From positions 372,001 to 436,000 of the forward strand of contig NZ_CP108080.1 of NCBI RefSeq assembly GCF_036181745.1: DNA of 64,000 nucleotides. The letters run 5' to 3'. Both the position numbers and the translations under genes were made by a program. Under the pieces are notes generated by a model. That model saw only the letters and a program-made list of their open reading frames with translations. It was not told where the DNA came from and did no database searches. Position 1 is the stretch's first letter. Every line of letters begins with the position of its first letter. This DNA comes from Streptomyces sp. NBC_00259 (GTDB taxonomy: Bacteria > Actinomycetota > Actinomycetes > Streptomycetales > Streptomycetaceae). This document shows positions 16,758 through 24,997 of the stretch, one piece after another.

Positions 16758-17603
16758 CTACCCCGCCCCGCCCTCGGGCCCGGCCGGCGCCGCGTCATGG
16801 CAGAGCACCAGCACCGCGGCGTCGTCCGTGTGGCCGGTGAACTCGGCCGCCTTCATGACCTCGGCGGCCAGGACGTCGGCATCGGCGCCGGTTCCGGCCG
16901 CCACCACCCGGGTCACCCGCGCGAGGCCCGCCTCGATCGGCACGGCGGGCCCTTCGATCACCCCGTCCGTCAGCAGCACGAAGGCACCGCCCTGGGTCAG
17001 TCGGCGCGTGGTCACCGGGTACGCCTCGCCCGGCTCGATGCCGAGCGGCAGCCCGCCGGGGTCCTGCGCGGCCTCGCACCAGCCGTCGGCCGTGCCCCAG
17101 ACGGCCGGGACATGACCGGCCCGGGCGCTCTCCAGCACCCACGTCGTCGGGTCGAAGCGGAGGAAGGTGCAGGTCGCGAAGAGGTCCCGGCCGACCGACA
17201 CCAGCAGGTCGTTGGCCCGTCCGAGCACCTCGCCCGGGTCGGTCGCCGCCAGCGCCACGGCACGCAGGCCTATGCGTATCTGCCCCATGAAGGCCGCGGC
17301 CTCGACGTCATGGCCCTGTACGTCGCCGATGGAGAACCCCAGCGAACCGTCGGGCATCACGAAGCCGTCGTACCAGTCGCCGCCTATGTCGAGTCCGTCG
17401 CGGGCGGGGGCGTACCTGGCCGCGGTCCGCAGCCCTGGCAGGGACGGCAGTGTCTCCGGAAGCATCTCGCGCTGAAGGGCCTCGGCCAGATCGACGCGGG
17501 CGCGCTGCTCCTCGGCGCCCTGTCGCGCCTGTGCGGTGAGCAGCCCGAGGGTCGTCAAGAGGTCGTCGGCGCTCGCCGACCGCGGAAGACGACGCGGCGT
17601 CAT
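16758..17603 (-). CDS. SpoIIE/PP2C-type serine phosphatase (RsbU-like)
   Basis: The 281-residue protein has a short helical N-terminal part (E-E-Q-R-A-R-V-D-L-A-E-A-L-Q-R) that leads into a PP2C domain: L-D-I-G-G-D-W-Y-D, I-G-D-V-Q-G-H-D, A-R-A-G-H-V-P and T-D-G-V-I-E, with the metal-binding Asp residues in place. Enzymes of this kind dephosphorylate anti-sigma-factor antagonists. It has no sensor of its own. The MASE1 protein 84 bases downstream on the same strand is a candidate partner. Two larger phosphatases in the window share this domain. Confidence 0.9.
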   Translation of the reverse strand: MTPRRLPRSASADDLLTTLGLLTAQARQGAEEQRARVDLAEALQREMLPETLPSLPGLRTAARYAPARDGLDIGGDWYDGFVMPDGSLGFSIGDVQGHDVEAAAFMGQIRIGLRAVALAATDPGEVLGRANDLLVSVGRDLFATCTFLRFDPTTWVLESARAGHVPAVWGTADGWCEAAQDPGGLPLGIEPGEAYPVTTRRLTQGGAFVLLTDGVIEGPAVPIEAGLARVTRVVAAGTGADADVLAAEVMKAAEFTGHTDDAAVLVLCHDAAPAGPEGGAG

Positions 17604-17690
17604 GGACCTCTCCGGAGTGCATCCGTTCCTGCGCCCTGCGGAAACCTGCGGAAACCGTCGTTCATTTTACTTCCGGTGCGGTACGACCGC

Positions 17691-17737
17691 TTGATGAACA
17701 GCTCCATAGTCAACAAAATGACTAGACACATTGTTGA
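17691..17737 (+). promoter_or_regulatory. AT-rich promoter with overlapping palindromes before the NTF2-like gene
   Basis: T-T-G-A-T-G and C-A-A-A-A-T are 17 bases apart and could be -35 and -10. The -10 lies in a palindrome with arms TAGTCA (17707-17712) and TGACTA (17719-17724). A second inverted repeat has arms TCAACAA (17710-17716) and TTGTTGA (17731-17737). The first is of MarR/TetR operator size. No such regulator gene adjoins. Confidence 0.5.
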
Positions 17738-17757
17738 GCAGTGAGTGAGGAGCCGTG

Positions 17758-18186
17758 ATGGAGACCGCAGACCGTTTCAAGGCCGCCGTGGAGAAGCGCG
17801 ACCTCGGCGCGCTGGACGACCTGTTCACCGAGGACGTACGCCTCTACAGCCCGGTCAAGTTCACGCCCTTCGAGGGCAGGGTGATGGTCCTGGGGCTGTT
17901 CGGCGTACTGCTGCGCACGTTCGAGGGGTTCCACTACATCGGGAGGTTCGACGGCACGGCCGAGACCAGCGCGGACGGCGCCGAGGCCCCCTCGGAGATC
18001 CTGATGTTCCGGGCCGAGGTGCAGGGCAAGCAGATCCACGGCATCGACATGCTGCAGTTCGACGACGCGGGCAGGATCAAGGAGTTCACGGTGATGGTCC
18101 GCCCGCAGTCGGCGGTGCACGCGCTGGGCGAGGCGGTCCTCGCGGGCCTGGTCGCCGACGGGCTCGTACCGGAGCAGCAGCCATAG
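17758..18186 (+). CDS. NTF2/SnoaL-like protein
   Basis: The 142-residue protein has the cone-shaped NTF2 fold pattern: F-K-A-A-V-E-K-R-D near the start, L-F-T-E-D-V-R-L-Y-S-P-V, then strands with F-R-A-E-V and D-M-L-Q-F-D-D-A-G-R-I-K-E-F-T-V-M-V-R-P. Members include isomerases, hydratases and pure binding proteins, so no reaction can be given. AGGAG suits the ATG used here better than the GTG one codon earlier. The gene is controlled by a palindrome-rich promoter and ends at a strong hairpin, so it is probably monocistronic. Confidence 0.85.
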   Translation: METADRFKAAVEKRDLGALDDLFTEDVRLYSPVKFTPFEGRVMVLGLFGVLLRTFEGFHYIGRFDGTAETSADGAEAPSEILMFRAEVQGKQIHGIDMLQFDDAGRIKEFTVMVRPQSAVHALGEAVLAGLVADGLVPEQQP

Positions 18187-18195
18187 GATCACCCC

Positions 18196-18221
18196 CGGGG
18201 ATCTCCTCACGGAGATCCCCG
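18196..18221 (+). terminator. Strong terminator hairpin after the NTF2-like gene
   Basis: An 11-base-pair perfect stem with a four-base TCAC loop begins ten bases after the stop codon. A G-rich run rather than T follows. It isolates the NTF2-like gene from the dehydrogenase gene downstream. Confidence 0.8.
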
Positions 18222-18264
18222 CTTCGGGGGGCTTCGGGGGGACAGAGCCCGGGAGGCGACGCAG

Positions 18265-19161
18265 GTGACCGCACCGACAGCTGACAACACGAAGGCCCGT
18301 CCCACGGTGGCCCTGCTGGGCACCGGGATCATGGGCGCGGGCATGGCGCGCTCCCTGCTCCGCGCGGGCCTGCCCGTCCGGGTCTGGAACCGCACCCGGG
18401 AGAAGGCGGAGGCTCTGGTGGCGGACGGGGCGTACGGCGCCGCGTCGCCCGCCGAGGCGGTCGACGGTGCGGATGTGGTGCTGACCATGCTCAACGACGG
18501 GCCCCGGGTGCTCGCCGTGATGCGTGAGGCGGCGGACGCTCTCGCGGCCGGAACGGTATGGGCCCAGTCCGCCACGGTCGGCGACGCCGCGACGGCGGAG
18601 CTGGCCGGCTTCGCGCGCGAGCGGTCCCTCACGTTCGTGGACGCGCCGGTGCTCGGCAGCCGACAGCCGGCCGAGCAGGGCGAACTGCTCGTCCTGGCGG
18701 CGGGCCCGGCCTCCGCACGGGACGTCCTCGCCCCGGTGTTCGACGCCGTGGGACGGCGGACTCTCTGGGTGGGGGACGACGGTGCCACCGCGGCGGCGAG
18801 CCGGCTGAAGCTGGTGCTGAACGGCTGGGTCTCGGCACTCAACCACGCCGCGGCCGAGGCGATGAGCCTGGCCCGCGGGCTGGACGTCGACCCGCAGGCG
18901 TTCCTCGACGCCGTGGCGGGCGGGGTGCTGGACAACGGCTATCTGCGCGTCAAGGCCGCGGCGATCCTGGCCGACGACTTCTCCCCCAGCTTCAGCGTCA
19001 CCAACGCGCTCAAGGACGGCCGGCTGATCGTCGAGGCCGGTGAACGCGCCGGGGTGCGGCTGGACCTCGCACAGGCCGGCGTGGCGCGCTTCGAACGGGT
19101 GGAGCGCGACGGGCGAGGCGGGGACGACATGGCCGCGTCCTACTTCGCGTCGTTCGACTGA
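18265..19161 (+). CDS. NAD(P)-dependent beta-hydroxyacid dehydrogenase family protein
   Basis: The 298-residue protein has the Rossmann motif G-T-G-I-M-G (19-24) of the 3-hydroxyisobutyrate dehydrogenase/6-phosphogluconate-like group, D-A-P-V-L-G-S at the substrate loop and the catalytic Lys182 in L-K-L-V-L-N-G-W with Asn186 close by. The GTG start follows GGGAGG. The substrate is not evident: the family covers hydroxyisobutyrate, tartronate semialdehyde, glyoxylate and imine reduction. The gene stands alone between a terminator and a repeat region. Confidence 0.9.
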   Translation: MTAPTADNTKARPTVALLGTGIMGAGMARSLLRAGLPVRVWNRTREKAEALVADGAYGAASPAEAVDGADVVLTMLNDGPRVLAVMREAADALAAGTVWAQSATVGDAATAELAGFARERSLTFVDAPVLGSRQPAEQGELLVLAAGPASARDVLAPVFDAVGRRTLWVGDDGATAAASRLKLVLNGWVSALNHAAAEAMSLARGLDVDPQAFLDAVAGGVLDNGYLRVKAAAILADDFSPSFSVTNALKDGRLIVEAGERAGVRLDLAQAGVARFERVERDGRGGDDMAASYFASFD

Positions 19162-19170
19162 CGATCCGGC

Positions 19171-19233
19171 CGACGATCCGGCTGACGAGCGGGCTGCCGA
19201 GTCGGCTGACGACCGACGATCCGGCTGACGAGC
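19171..19233. repeat. 20-bp direct repeat in the intergenic tail
   Basis: The same 20-base unit occurs at 19171-19190 and 19214-19233, with partial copies before and between. It lies between the convergent dehydrogenase and YihY genes, in the place where a terminator would be expected. The copies hold GATCCGGC and TGACGAGC segments. Replication slippage is a simple origin. Confidence 0.7.
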
Positions 19234-19267
19234 CGTCCGTGTCCACCTCGTCCGGCAGGCGGCCGCT

Positions 19268-20155
19268 TCACGCCTGCGGCGCCTGCGGCGGGGGTTCGTA
19301 CAGTTCACCGGTGAGCCTGCGCCGTACCTCGTACTCGTGGAAGAGCCGCCCCACCAGCGCCCCTCCGTAGACGACGAAACCCACCCCGACCAGCCAGGAC
19401 TGAAGGACCAGCACGGTCCCGATCGACCCGTACGTCACGGCGTTCGTCGCGATCAGGGGCGAGAACACGAACTGGGAGAAGACCCGAAGCCCGAGCAGCC
19501 CGACCGCCGTCGCCACGGCGCCGGGGACCAGCGCGCGCCAGCGGAGCCGGCCGCACAGCAGCAGCCACTGCGACCACCAGAAGAAGACGAAGGTGCCCAG
19601 CAGGTCGACGGCGGGAACCAGCACCCTCTCCAGCGTGGAGGCCTCCGCCGGGGTAGGCGTGTTGACGAAGAGCAGCAGCGCGACCACCAGTACCGCGAGC
19701 CAGACGACGTGCCGCCACATCGTGTGCCACCGCGCCGTCGGCAGGTCCCACACACGCTCGTAGCCGGTCTGCACGGCGGATCCGAACGTCACCCCGAACG
19801 CGGCCAGCGCGGCGAGACCGAACGCCGTGGTCCTCTGCAGCGCCTCCCCCGGCCGGCCGAAGAGGTCCGCGACCTCCTCCTGCGACACCTGCGACGACAC
19901 ACCGAGCCCCTGCACCAGCCACTTGGCGAAGCCCTGGCCACTCGCCGGGTCGGCCGCGGCGACGACGACCAGCAGCGGTACGAGAGTGAGGAAGCAGAGC
20001 GCCGCGAACCCCATGGCACGGTGCAGCAGCTCCATCTCGCGCCCACGGTTCCAGGCGAGCCCGGCCACCGAGGTCATCAACCGACCGTAGAGCCGTGCGA
20101 ACCAGTGACCGCGGCGCGCCCGGTCGTGGTCCGGCTCGCCGAATCTGAAGGGCAT
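19268..20155 (-). CDS. YihY/BrkB-family inner membrane protein
   Basis: The 295-residue protein has about six membrane segments and the BrkB/YihY landmarks: R-A-M-G-F-A-A-L-C-F-L-T-L-V-P, the G-Y-E-R-V-W-D-L loop after the third segment, and V-T-Y-G-S-I-G-T-V near the last pair. The start has GAGGG at good distance. YihY proteins are widespread and their function is unsettled; an older link to serum resistance in Bordetella is not supported here. It is monocistronic and divergent from the large sensor-phosphatase gene. Confidence 0.9.
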   Translation of the reverse strand: MPFRFGEPDHDRARRGHWFARLYGRLMTSVAGLAWNRGREMELLHRAMGFAALCFLTLVPLLVVVAAADPASGQGFAKWLVQGLGVSSQVSQEEVADLFGRPGEALQRTTAFGLAALAAFGVTFGSAVQTGYERVWDLPTARWHTMWRHVVWLAVLVVALLLFVNTPTPAEASTLERVLVPAVDLLGTFVFFWWSQWLLLCGRLRWRALVPGAVATAVGLLGLRVFSQFVFSPLIATNAVTYGSIGTVLVLQSWLVGVGFVVYGGALVGRLFHEYEVRRRLTGELYEPPPQAPQA

Positions 20156-20311
20156 GTGCCCTCGCCTACCCGGAAGCGCGACGTGAACAGTCCGGTGTGC
20201 CCCCGAACGGGTGTCGCGTGCGAACCGCTCCCGTCCGGGCCGGGTTCCACGTGGCTCCACCCGGTCGTTGACCGGTCGCCCCTTGGGGCGGGCCAGTGTT
20301 AGAACTGGGAC

Positions 20312-23089
20312 ATGATCGGACGTCCCCGCCGGTCCTGGCTGACGGCGGTCATGCCGTCCAGCCGCCCGCGCTCGCGCGATCAGCGCGAGCGCCCGGGGTG
20401 GCGTCGTCGTCTGCAGTCGGCACTCAGCGTGCACAGCCTCGCCACCCAGGTGTTCCTCCTGCAGGCGATCGTGGTGATCCTGCTCGTCATCGCCGCGGCG
20501 GTCGCCCTGGTCCTGCAGGCGAAGTACGACAGCTACGAGGACGCCCACAACCGCTCCCTCGCCGCGGCAGAGACCTTCGCGCACGCGCCCGGCACCGCCG
20601 CGGCCCTCGAGTCCTCCGATCCGACCGCCGTCCTGCAGCCAGCCACCGAGAAGGCCCAGCGCGGCGCCGGGGTCGACTTCATCTCCGTACTGGGCAAGGA
20701 CGGGATCCGCTACACCGACCCGGAGCCGCAGCTGATCGGACAGCGCGTGGAGGGCGACGTCTCGCGGGCGGCCGCGGGAAAGTCTTTCACCGAGACGTTC
20801 GAGGGCGAGCCGCACAACGCGGTACGGGCCGTCGTCCCCGTGCTCGACTCCGGCAGACGCGTCGTCGGCCTCGTCAGCGCCGGCATCCAGGTCGCGAACG
20901 TCGGCGATCTGCTGGACCGGCAACTGCCGGTCCTGCTGACCTCGGCCGCCGGCGCGCTGGTGCTCGCCACCGGCGGGGCGGCGCTGGTCAGCCGGCGGCT
21001 GCGGCGGCAGACCCACGGGCTCGACCCGGCCGAGATGACCCGGATGTACGAGCACCACGACGCCGTTCTGCACGCGGTGCGCGAGGGCGTCCTGATCGTC
21101 GGCGGCGACGGCCGGCTGCTGCTCGCCAACGACGAGGCGCGGCGGCTGCTCGATCTGCCCGCCGACGCGGACCGCCGGCCTGTGACCGAGCTGCACCTCG
21201 GCCCGAGCTTCACCCGGCTGCTGGTGTCGGGCAAGGAGGTCTCCGACGAGGTGTTCCTCTCCGGGGACCGGCTGCTGGCCGTCAACACGCGGCCCACGGC
21301 CCCGTACGGCGGAGTGACCGGCCTGGTGGCGAGCCTTCGCGACACCACCGAGCTGCGGGCCCTGTCGGGACGGGCCGAGGTGGCCCGGGAGCGTCTGACA
21401 CTCCTGTACGAGGCCGGGGTGCGGATCGGTACGACGCTGGACGTGCGCAGGACGGCGAGGGAGCTCGCGGAGGTGGCCGTCCCGCGGTTCGCCGACTTCG
21501 TCACCGTGGAACTGCTCGATCCCGTGCTGCGTGGTGACGAACCCACGGGTGTGCTCAGCGAGATGCGGCGCACCGCGCTCAGCGGCATCCGGGAGGACCA
21601 TCCCCTCCAGCCGGTCGGCGATCTCATCCCGATCAACGTCACCCCGATGACGACGGCGCTCGACAACGGCCGGGCGCTGATCGAACCGGATCTCGCCACG
21701 TCCGGGACCTGGGGGATCGAGGACCCGGAAGGGGCCAGGCAGGCGCTGGCGTACGGCATCAGCTCGCTGATCACCGTGCCGCTCCAGGCCCGTGGCGTCG
21801 TGCTCGGCCTGGTCAACTTCTGGCGGTCGGCGGACGCCCCGCGCTTCGACGAGGAGGACACCTCGTTCGCCGAGGAGCTCGCGGCCCGGGCGGCGGTGGC
21901 GATCGACAACGCACGACGGTTCACGCGGGAGCACGCGATGGCGGTGACGCTGCAGCGGAGTCTGCTCCCCCGGGATCTGCCCGAGCAGGACGCGCTCGAC
22001 GTGGCCTGGCGGTATCTGCCCGCGCAGGCGGGAGTGGGCGGCGACTGGTTCGACGTGATCCCGCTGCCGGGGCTGCGGGTCGCGCTGGTCGTCGGGGACG
22101 TCGTCGGGCACGGGATGCACGCCGCGGCCACGATGGGCCGGCTGCGGACGGCCATCCTCAACTTCTCCTCGCTCGACCTGCCGCCCGCCGATCTCCTCGC
22201 CCACCTCGACGACCTGGTGCTGCGCATCGACGCGGACCAGGCGCCCGGGTCGGAGGTCGACCGGACGACGGTGACCGGCGCGACCTGTCTGTACGCGATC
22301 TACGACTCGGTCAGCGGACGCTGCACCCTCGCCCATGCCGGGCACCTCGCGCCCGCGTTCGTCGACCCCTGGAACGGGGTGACGTTTCCGGAGCTGCCCG
22401 TGTCGCCGCCGCTCGGCGTCGGCGGCCATCCGTTCGAGGAGACCGAGGTGGATCTGGCCGAGGGCAGCCGGCTCGTGCTCTTCACCGACGGGCTGGTCGA
22501 GGACCGGCACCGGGACGTCGACGAGGGACTGGCGCTGCTGAGCAGCGCGATCGCACCGGCCGGGCTGACGCCCGAGGAGACCTGTCTCGCCGTGACGGAC
22601 GCGATGCTGCCCGGCCAGCCCACCGACGACATCGCGCTCCTCGTCGCCCGCACCCGGCGCCTCGACCGGTACAGGTCCGCGGTGTGGGACGTACCGCTCG
22701 ACGTGTCGGCCGTGTCCCGGGTCCGGGCCGAGGCGGGGCGGCGGCTCGAGGAATGGGGACTGGAGGAGTCCGTCTTCGTCACCGAACTCGTGCTGAGCGA
22801 ACTGGTGACCAACGCGATCCGCTACGGCGCCGACCCCGTGCAGGTGCGGCTGTTGTACGGCCGCACACTCTTCTGCGAGGTCTCCGACGGCAGCAGCACC
22901 TCACCGCACCTCCGCCGCGCCGCCGCGACGGACGAGGGCGGCCGCGGCCTCTTCCTCGTCGCGCAGTTCTCCCAGCGCTGGGGCACACGCTATGTGAGCC
23001 CAGGCAAGATCATCTGGGCGGAGATCGCCCTGGGCGCGGAGCTCCCGGAGGCCTCCGTGACGATGTTCGACGACGAACTGGCCTGGTGA
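20312..23089 (+). CDS. Sensor-PAS-GAF-PP2C-ATPase regulator, paralogue 1
   Basis: The 925-residue protein joins a CitA/DcuS-like sensory front to a partner-switching output. Membrane segments at about 46-69 and 206-226 flank an extracellular Cache-type domain (D-F-I-S-V-L, G-I-R-Y-T-D-P). After R-R-Q-T-H-G-L-D-P-A-E comes a PAS domain (about 247-355), then GAF (370-545), SpoIIE/PP2C (G-V-G-G-D-W-F-D, V-G-D-V-V-G-H-G, F-T-D-G-L-V-E) and a C-terminal RsbW-like ATPase (E-L-V-T-N-A-I-R-Y, D-E-G-G-R-G-L-F). Such proteins can both dephosphorylate and phosphorylate anti-sigma antagonists. TTAGAA stands seven bases before the ATG without a ribosome site, so the mRNA may be leaderless. A close paralogue lies near 42-44.7 kb. 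Confidence 0.93.
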   Translation: MIGRPRRSWLTAVMPSSRPRSRDQRERPGWRRRLQSALSVHSLATQVFLLQAIVVILLVIAAAVALVLQAKYDSYEDAHNRSLAAAETFAHAPGTAAALESSDPTAVLQPATEKAQRGAGVDFISVLGKDGIRYTDPEPQLIGQRVEGDVSRAAAGKSFTETFEGEPHNAVRAVVPVLDSGRRVVGLVSAGIQVANVGDLLDRQLPVLLTSAAGALVLATGGAALVSRRLRRQTHGLDPAEMTRMYEHHDAVLHAVREGVLIVGGDGRLLLANDEARRLLDLPADADRRPVTELHLGPSFTRLLVSGKEVSDEVFLSGDRLLAVNTRPTAPYGGVTGLVASLRDTTELRALSGRAEVARERLTLLYEAGVRIGTTLDVRRTARELAEVAVPRFADFVTVELLDPVLRGDEPTGVLSEMRRTALSGIREDHPLQPVGDLIPINVTPMTTALDNGRALIEPDLATSGTWGIEDPEGARQALAYGISSLITVPLQARGVVLGLVNFWRSADAPRFDEEDTSFAEELAARAAVAIDNARRFTREHAMAVTLQRSLLPRDLPEQDALDVAWRYLPAQAGVGGDWFDVIPLPGLRVALVVGDVVGHGMHAAATMGRLRTAILNFSSLDLPPADLLAHLDDLVLRIDADQAPGSEVDRTTVTGATCLYAIYDSVSGRCTLAHAGHLAPAFVDPWNGVTFPELPVSPPLGVGGHPFEETEVDLAEGSRLVLFTDGLVEDRHRDVDEGLALLSSAIAPAGLTPEETCLAVTDAMLPGQPTDDIALLVARTRRLDRYRSAVWDVPLDVSAVSRVRAEAGRRLEEWGLEESVFVTELVLSELVTNAIRYGADPVQVRLLYGRTLFCEVSDGSSTSPHLRRAAATDEGGRGLFLVAQFSQRWGTRYVSPGKIIWAEIALGAELPEASVTMFDDELAW

Positions 23090-23111
23090 GCCGCCCGTCC
23101 GCCGGTTGCGG

Positions 23112-23357
23112 CTAGGGCTGGACCACGGGTCTGACCTCGACACCGGAGGCGGGCTGCTGGTGGCCGCCGCTGGCGATCATGCGGACCTCGCCGCGGTCGC
23201 TGATCTCCGCCTGGACGATGCCGGTGTCATCGGCGTAGATCGGATGCCCGCCCGGTCCCTTGCGGTCGGTGCGGTGCACCACGACGGCGTCCTCGCCGTC
23301 GGGCACCGACGCGGCCCCACCTGTGAAGACCAGTTCGAACGCTTCGTCCCGACCCAT
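23112..23357 (-). CDS. Small conserved actinobacterial protein, DUF6296-like
   Basis: The 81-residue protein contains A-V-V-V-H-R-T-D, G-P-G-G-H-P-I-Y-A-D-D-T-G and R-M-I-A-S-G-G-H, a pattern I associate with the small DUF6296 family. It is soluble, has no cysteine and its function is unknown. GAAGGAGGG lies seven bases before the ATG, one of the strongest ribosome sites in the window. It converges closely on the sensor-phosphatase gene. Confidence 0.75.
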   Translation of the reverse strand: MGRDEAFELVFTGGAASVPDGEDAVVVHRTDRKGPGGHPIYADDTGIVQAEISDRGEVRMIASGGHQQPASGVEVRPVVQP

Positions 23358-23479
23358 GAGGCCCTCCTTCGCGGCGATCCGCGCATCGCATCCGGCGACA
23401 GCCCTGAATGGCCATTATGCGACTTTTATCCGAATCGCGATCGATGAGTGGGGGCCCGGCCGCCGAGCGGGGCGGACGC

Positions 23480-24769
23480 TCAGAACCGCGCGTGAGCCGT
23501 GATGTCCTCGTCGAACCGGTCGATCATCGCGGGCGTCACGCTCGGCCGGCACTGGGCGATCGCCGCGAGATGGTCCTCGGTGCTCGCGCCGGGCACCCGC
23601 CGCCTGTCCGCGCCGCCCGCGATCCCCTCCAGATCCCGCTCGAACGCGGCCTGCGCGGCGATCCGGGCCGCGTGCTCGATGTCGGCCGGGGTGAACAGCT
23701 CGCTCGCGGCCACCAGCTCCGGCACGTCGACATCGGCCCGCCCGTCCGTGTAGCGGGACCAGATCGCCGAGCGCGCCGCCGGATCCGGCGTACCGATCGG
23801 GATCACGTAGTCGAACCGTCCGGGCCGCAGGAACGCGGGGTCGAGCGACCGTATCGAGTTGGTGGCACACACGAGCAGCCGCTCGTCGCCCTCACGGAAG
23901 CGGGGAATCAGCTTGAGCAGTTCGTTCGTGACCCCGTGCATCCCGCCGGGCTGCGCGGGCTCGGCACGCACCGGGGCGATCTCCTCGGCCTCGTCGATGA
24001 AGACGAGGACCCGCTCCAGCTCCGCGATCCGGGCGAAGGCGCTCCGCAGCGCCGCCGCCGGATTGCCCTCGTCGGCGAGGCGGGACGGCAGCAGCTCGAC
24101 GAAGGGCCAGCCGAGCCGGGACGCGATGCCCCGGGCGAACGTCGTCTTCCCCGTCCCGGGCGGACCGAACAGCGCGATGGCCCGCGGTGGCCGGACGCCG
24201 TGCCGCGCGGCCCGCTCGGGCTGCGCCAGCGGCAGCACGACACGCCGCTCGATCAGGTCCTTCTCGGTCTCCATCCCGGCCACCTTCGCCCACAGGTCGC
24301 CCGGCAGGAACCGTCCGCCGAGGTCCTCCAGCAGACTGGCCGCCGGGCCGTGGACCGGCTCGGCCTTCTCGAAGTAGGCGACGGCCGGCCGGCGTGTGTA
24401 GCCCGCGTTCAGCAGCCCCTCGCCGAGCAGTTCCTCCTCGGGCAGCACGTACGCGATACGGCCCACCCGCGCGGCGACGAGCCGCCGCTCCAGCTCCACC
24501 AGCAGGGCACTGGCCACACCCCGCCCCCGCCAGGCGGAGGCGATGGCGATCCGCATGACCCAAGCCCGCTCACCGGCCACGGTCGCGAGCGCCGCGCCGA
24601 TGGGGACTCCCTGGTGGACGGCGACGACGGCGGGCTGCCGGGAAGTAAGCGCACCGATGCACTCGGCGAGGGAGAAGACGGACTCCTGGCCGAGTTCGGC
24701 CGTCGTGTCGATCAGGTGGACGACCGCCGCGAGATCGCTCTCGCGGTAGTCGTGGATGAGCCAGTTCAC
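23480..24769 (-). CDS. GNAT acetyltransferase fused to an AAA+ ATPase
   Basis: The 429-residue protein has two catalytic domains. Residues 1-138 form a GNAT domain with the acetyl-CoA loop R-G-R-G-V-A (81-86). Residues 170-429 form an AAA+ domain of the FtsH/Cdc48-like type: Walker A G-P-P-G-T-G-K-T (202-209), Walker B V-F-I-D-E-A-E-E (256-263), sensor-1 Asn304 and an arginine finger in F-L-R-P-G-R-F-D (near Arg316), then a small alpha domain with F-T-P-A-D-I-E-H. No protease or membrane domain is attached. The GTG start follows GAGGGG. Substrate is unknown. One idea is ATP-driven remodelling of a protein that the front domain acetylates. Confidence 0.88.
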   Translation of the reverse strand: MNWLIHDYRESDLAAVVHLIDTTAELGQESVFSLAECIGALTSRQPAVVAVHQGVPIGAALATVAGERAWVMRIAIASAWRGRGVASALLVELERRLVAARVGRIAYVLPEEELLGEGLLNAGYTRRPAVAYFEKAEPVHGPAASLLEDLGGRFLPGDLWAKVAGMETEKDLIERRVVLPLAQPERAARHGVRPPRAIALFGPPGTGKTTFARGIASRLGWPFVELLPSRLADEGNPAAALRSAFARIAELERVLVFIDEAEEIAPVRAEPAQPGGMHGVTNELLKLIPRFREGDERLLVCATNSIRSLDPAFLRPGRFDYVIPIGTPDPAARSAIWSRYTDGRADVDVPELVAASELFTPADIEHAARIAAQAAFERDLEGIAGGADRRRVPGASTEDHLAAIAQCRPSVTPAMIDRFDEDITAHARF

Positions 24770-24997
24770 CGGTACCGCCCCTCGTTCCTCGTGCGCGTCG
24801 CACCGCTCGCGGCGCTCGCGTCGATCACGTCGTTCCGGTGAGGCTAGGGGCGCCGCCACGACGGGTCCTGCTCCACGGTGGCCAAACCGCGGCGCGGAAA
24901 CACGACGATCCGTAGGTTGCCAGGGCGTTCGCGGCCGGGACCGCGGCCACCGCCGCCGGCGTGCGAGTCGCCGTCGGCGTGCGGGACCGCCCTGGCC

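Noticed and set aside
19268..22510. A 1080-codon minus-strand frame that joins the YihY protein to upstream sequence
   Set aside because: Only the last 295 codons show the YihY pattern; the rest is antisense to the sensor-phosphatase gene.
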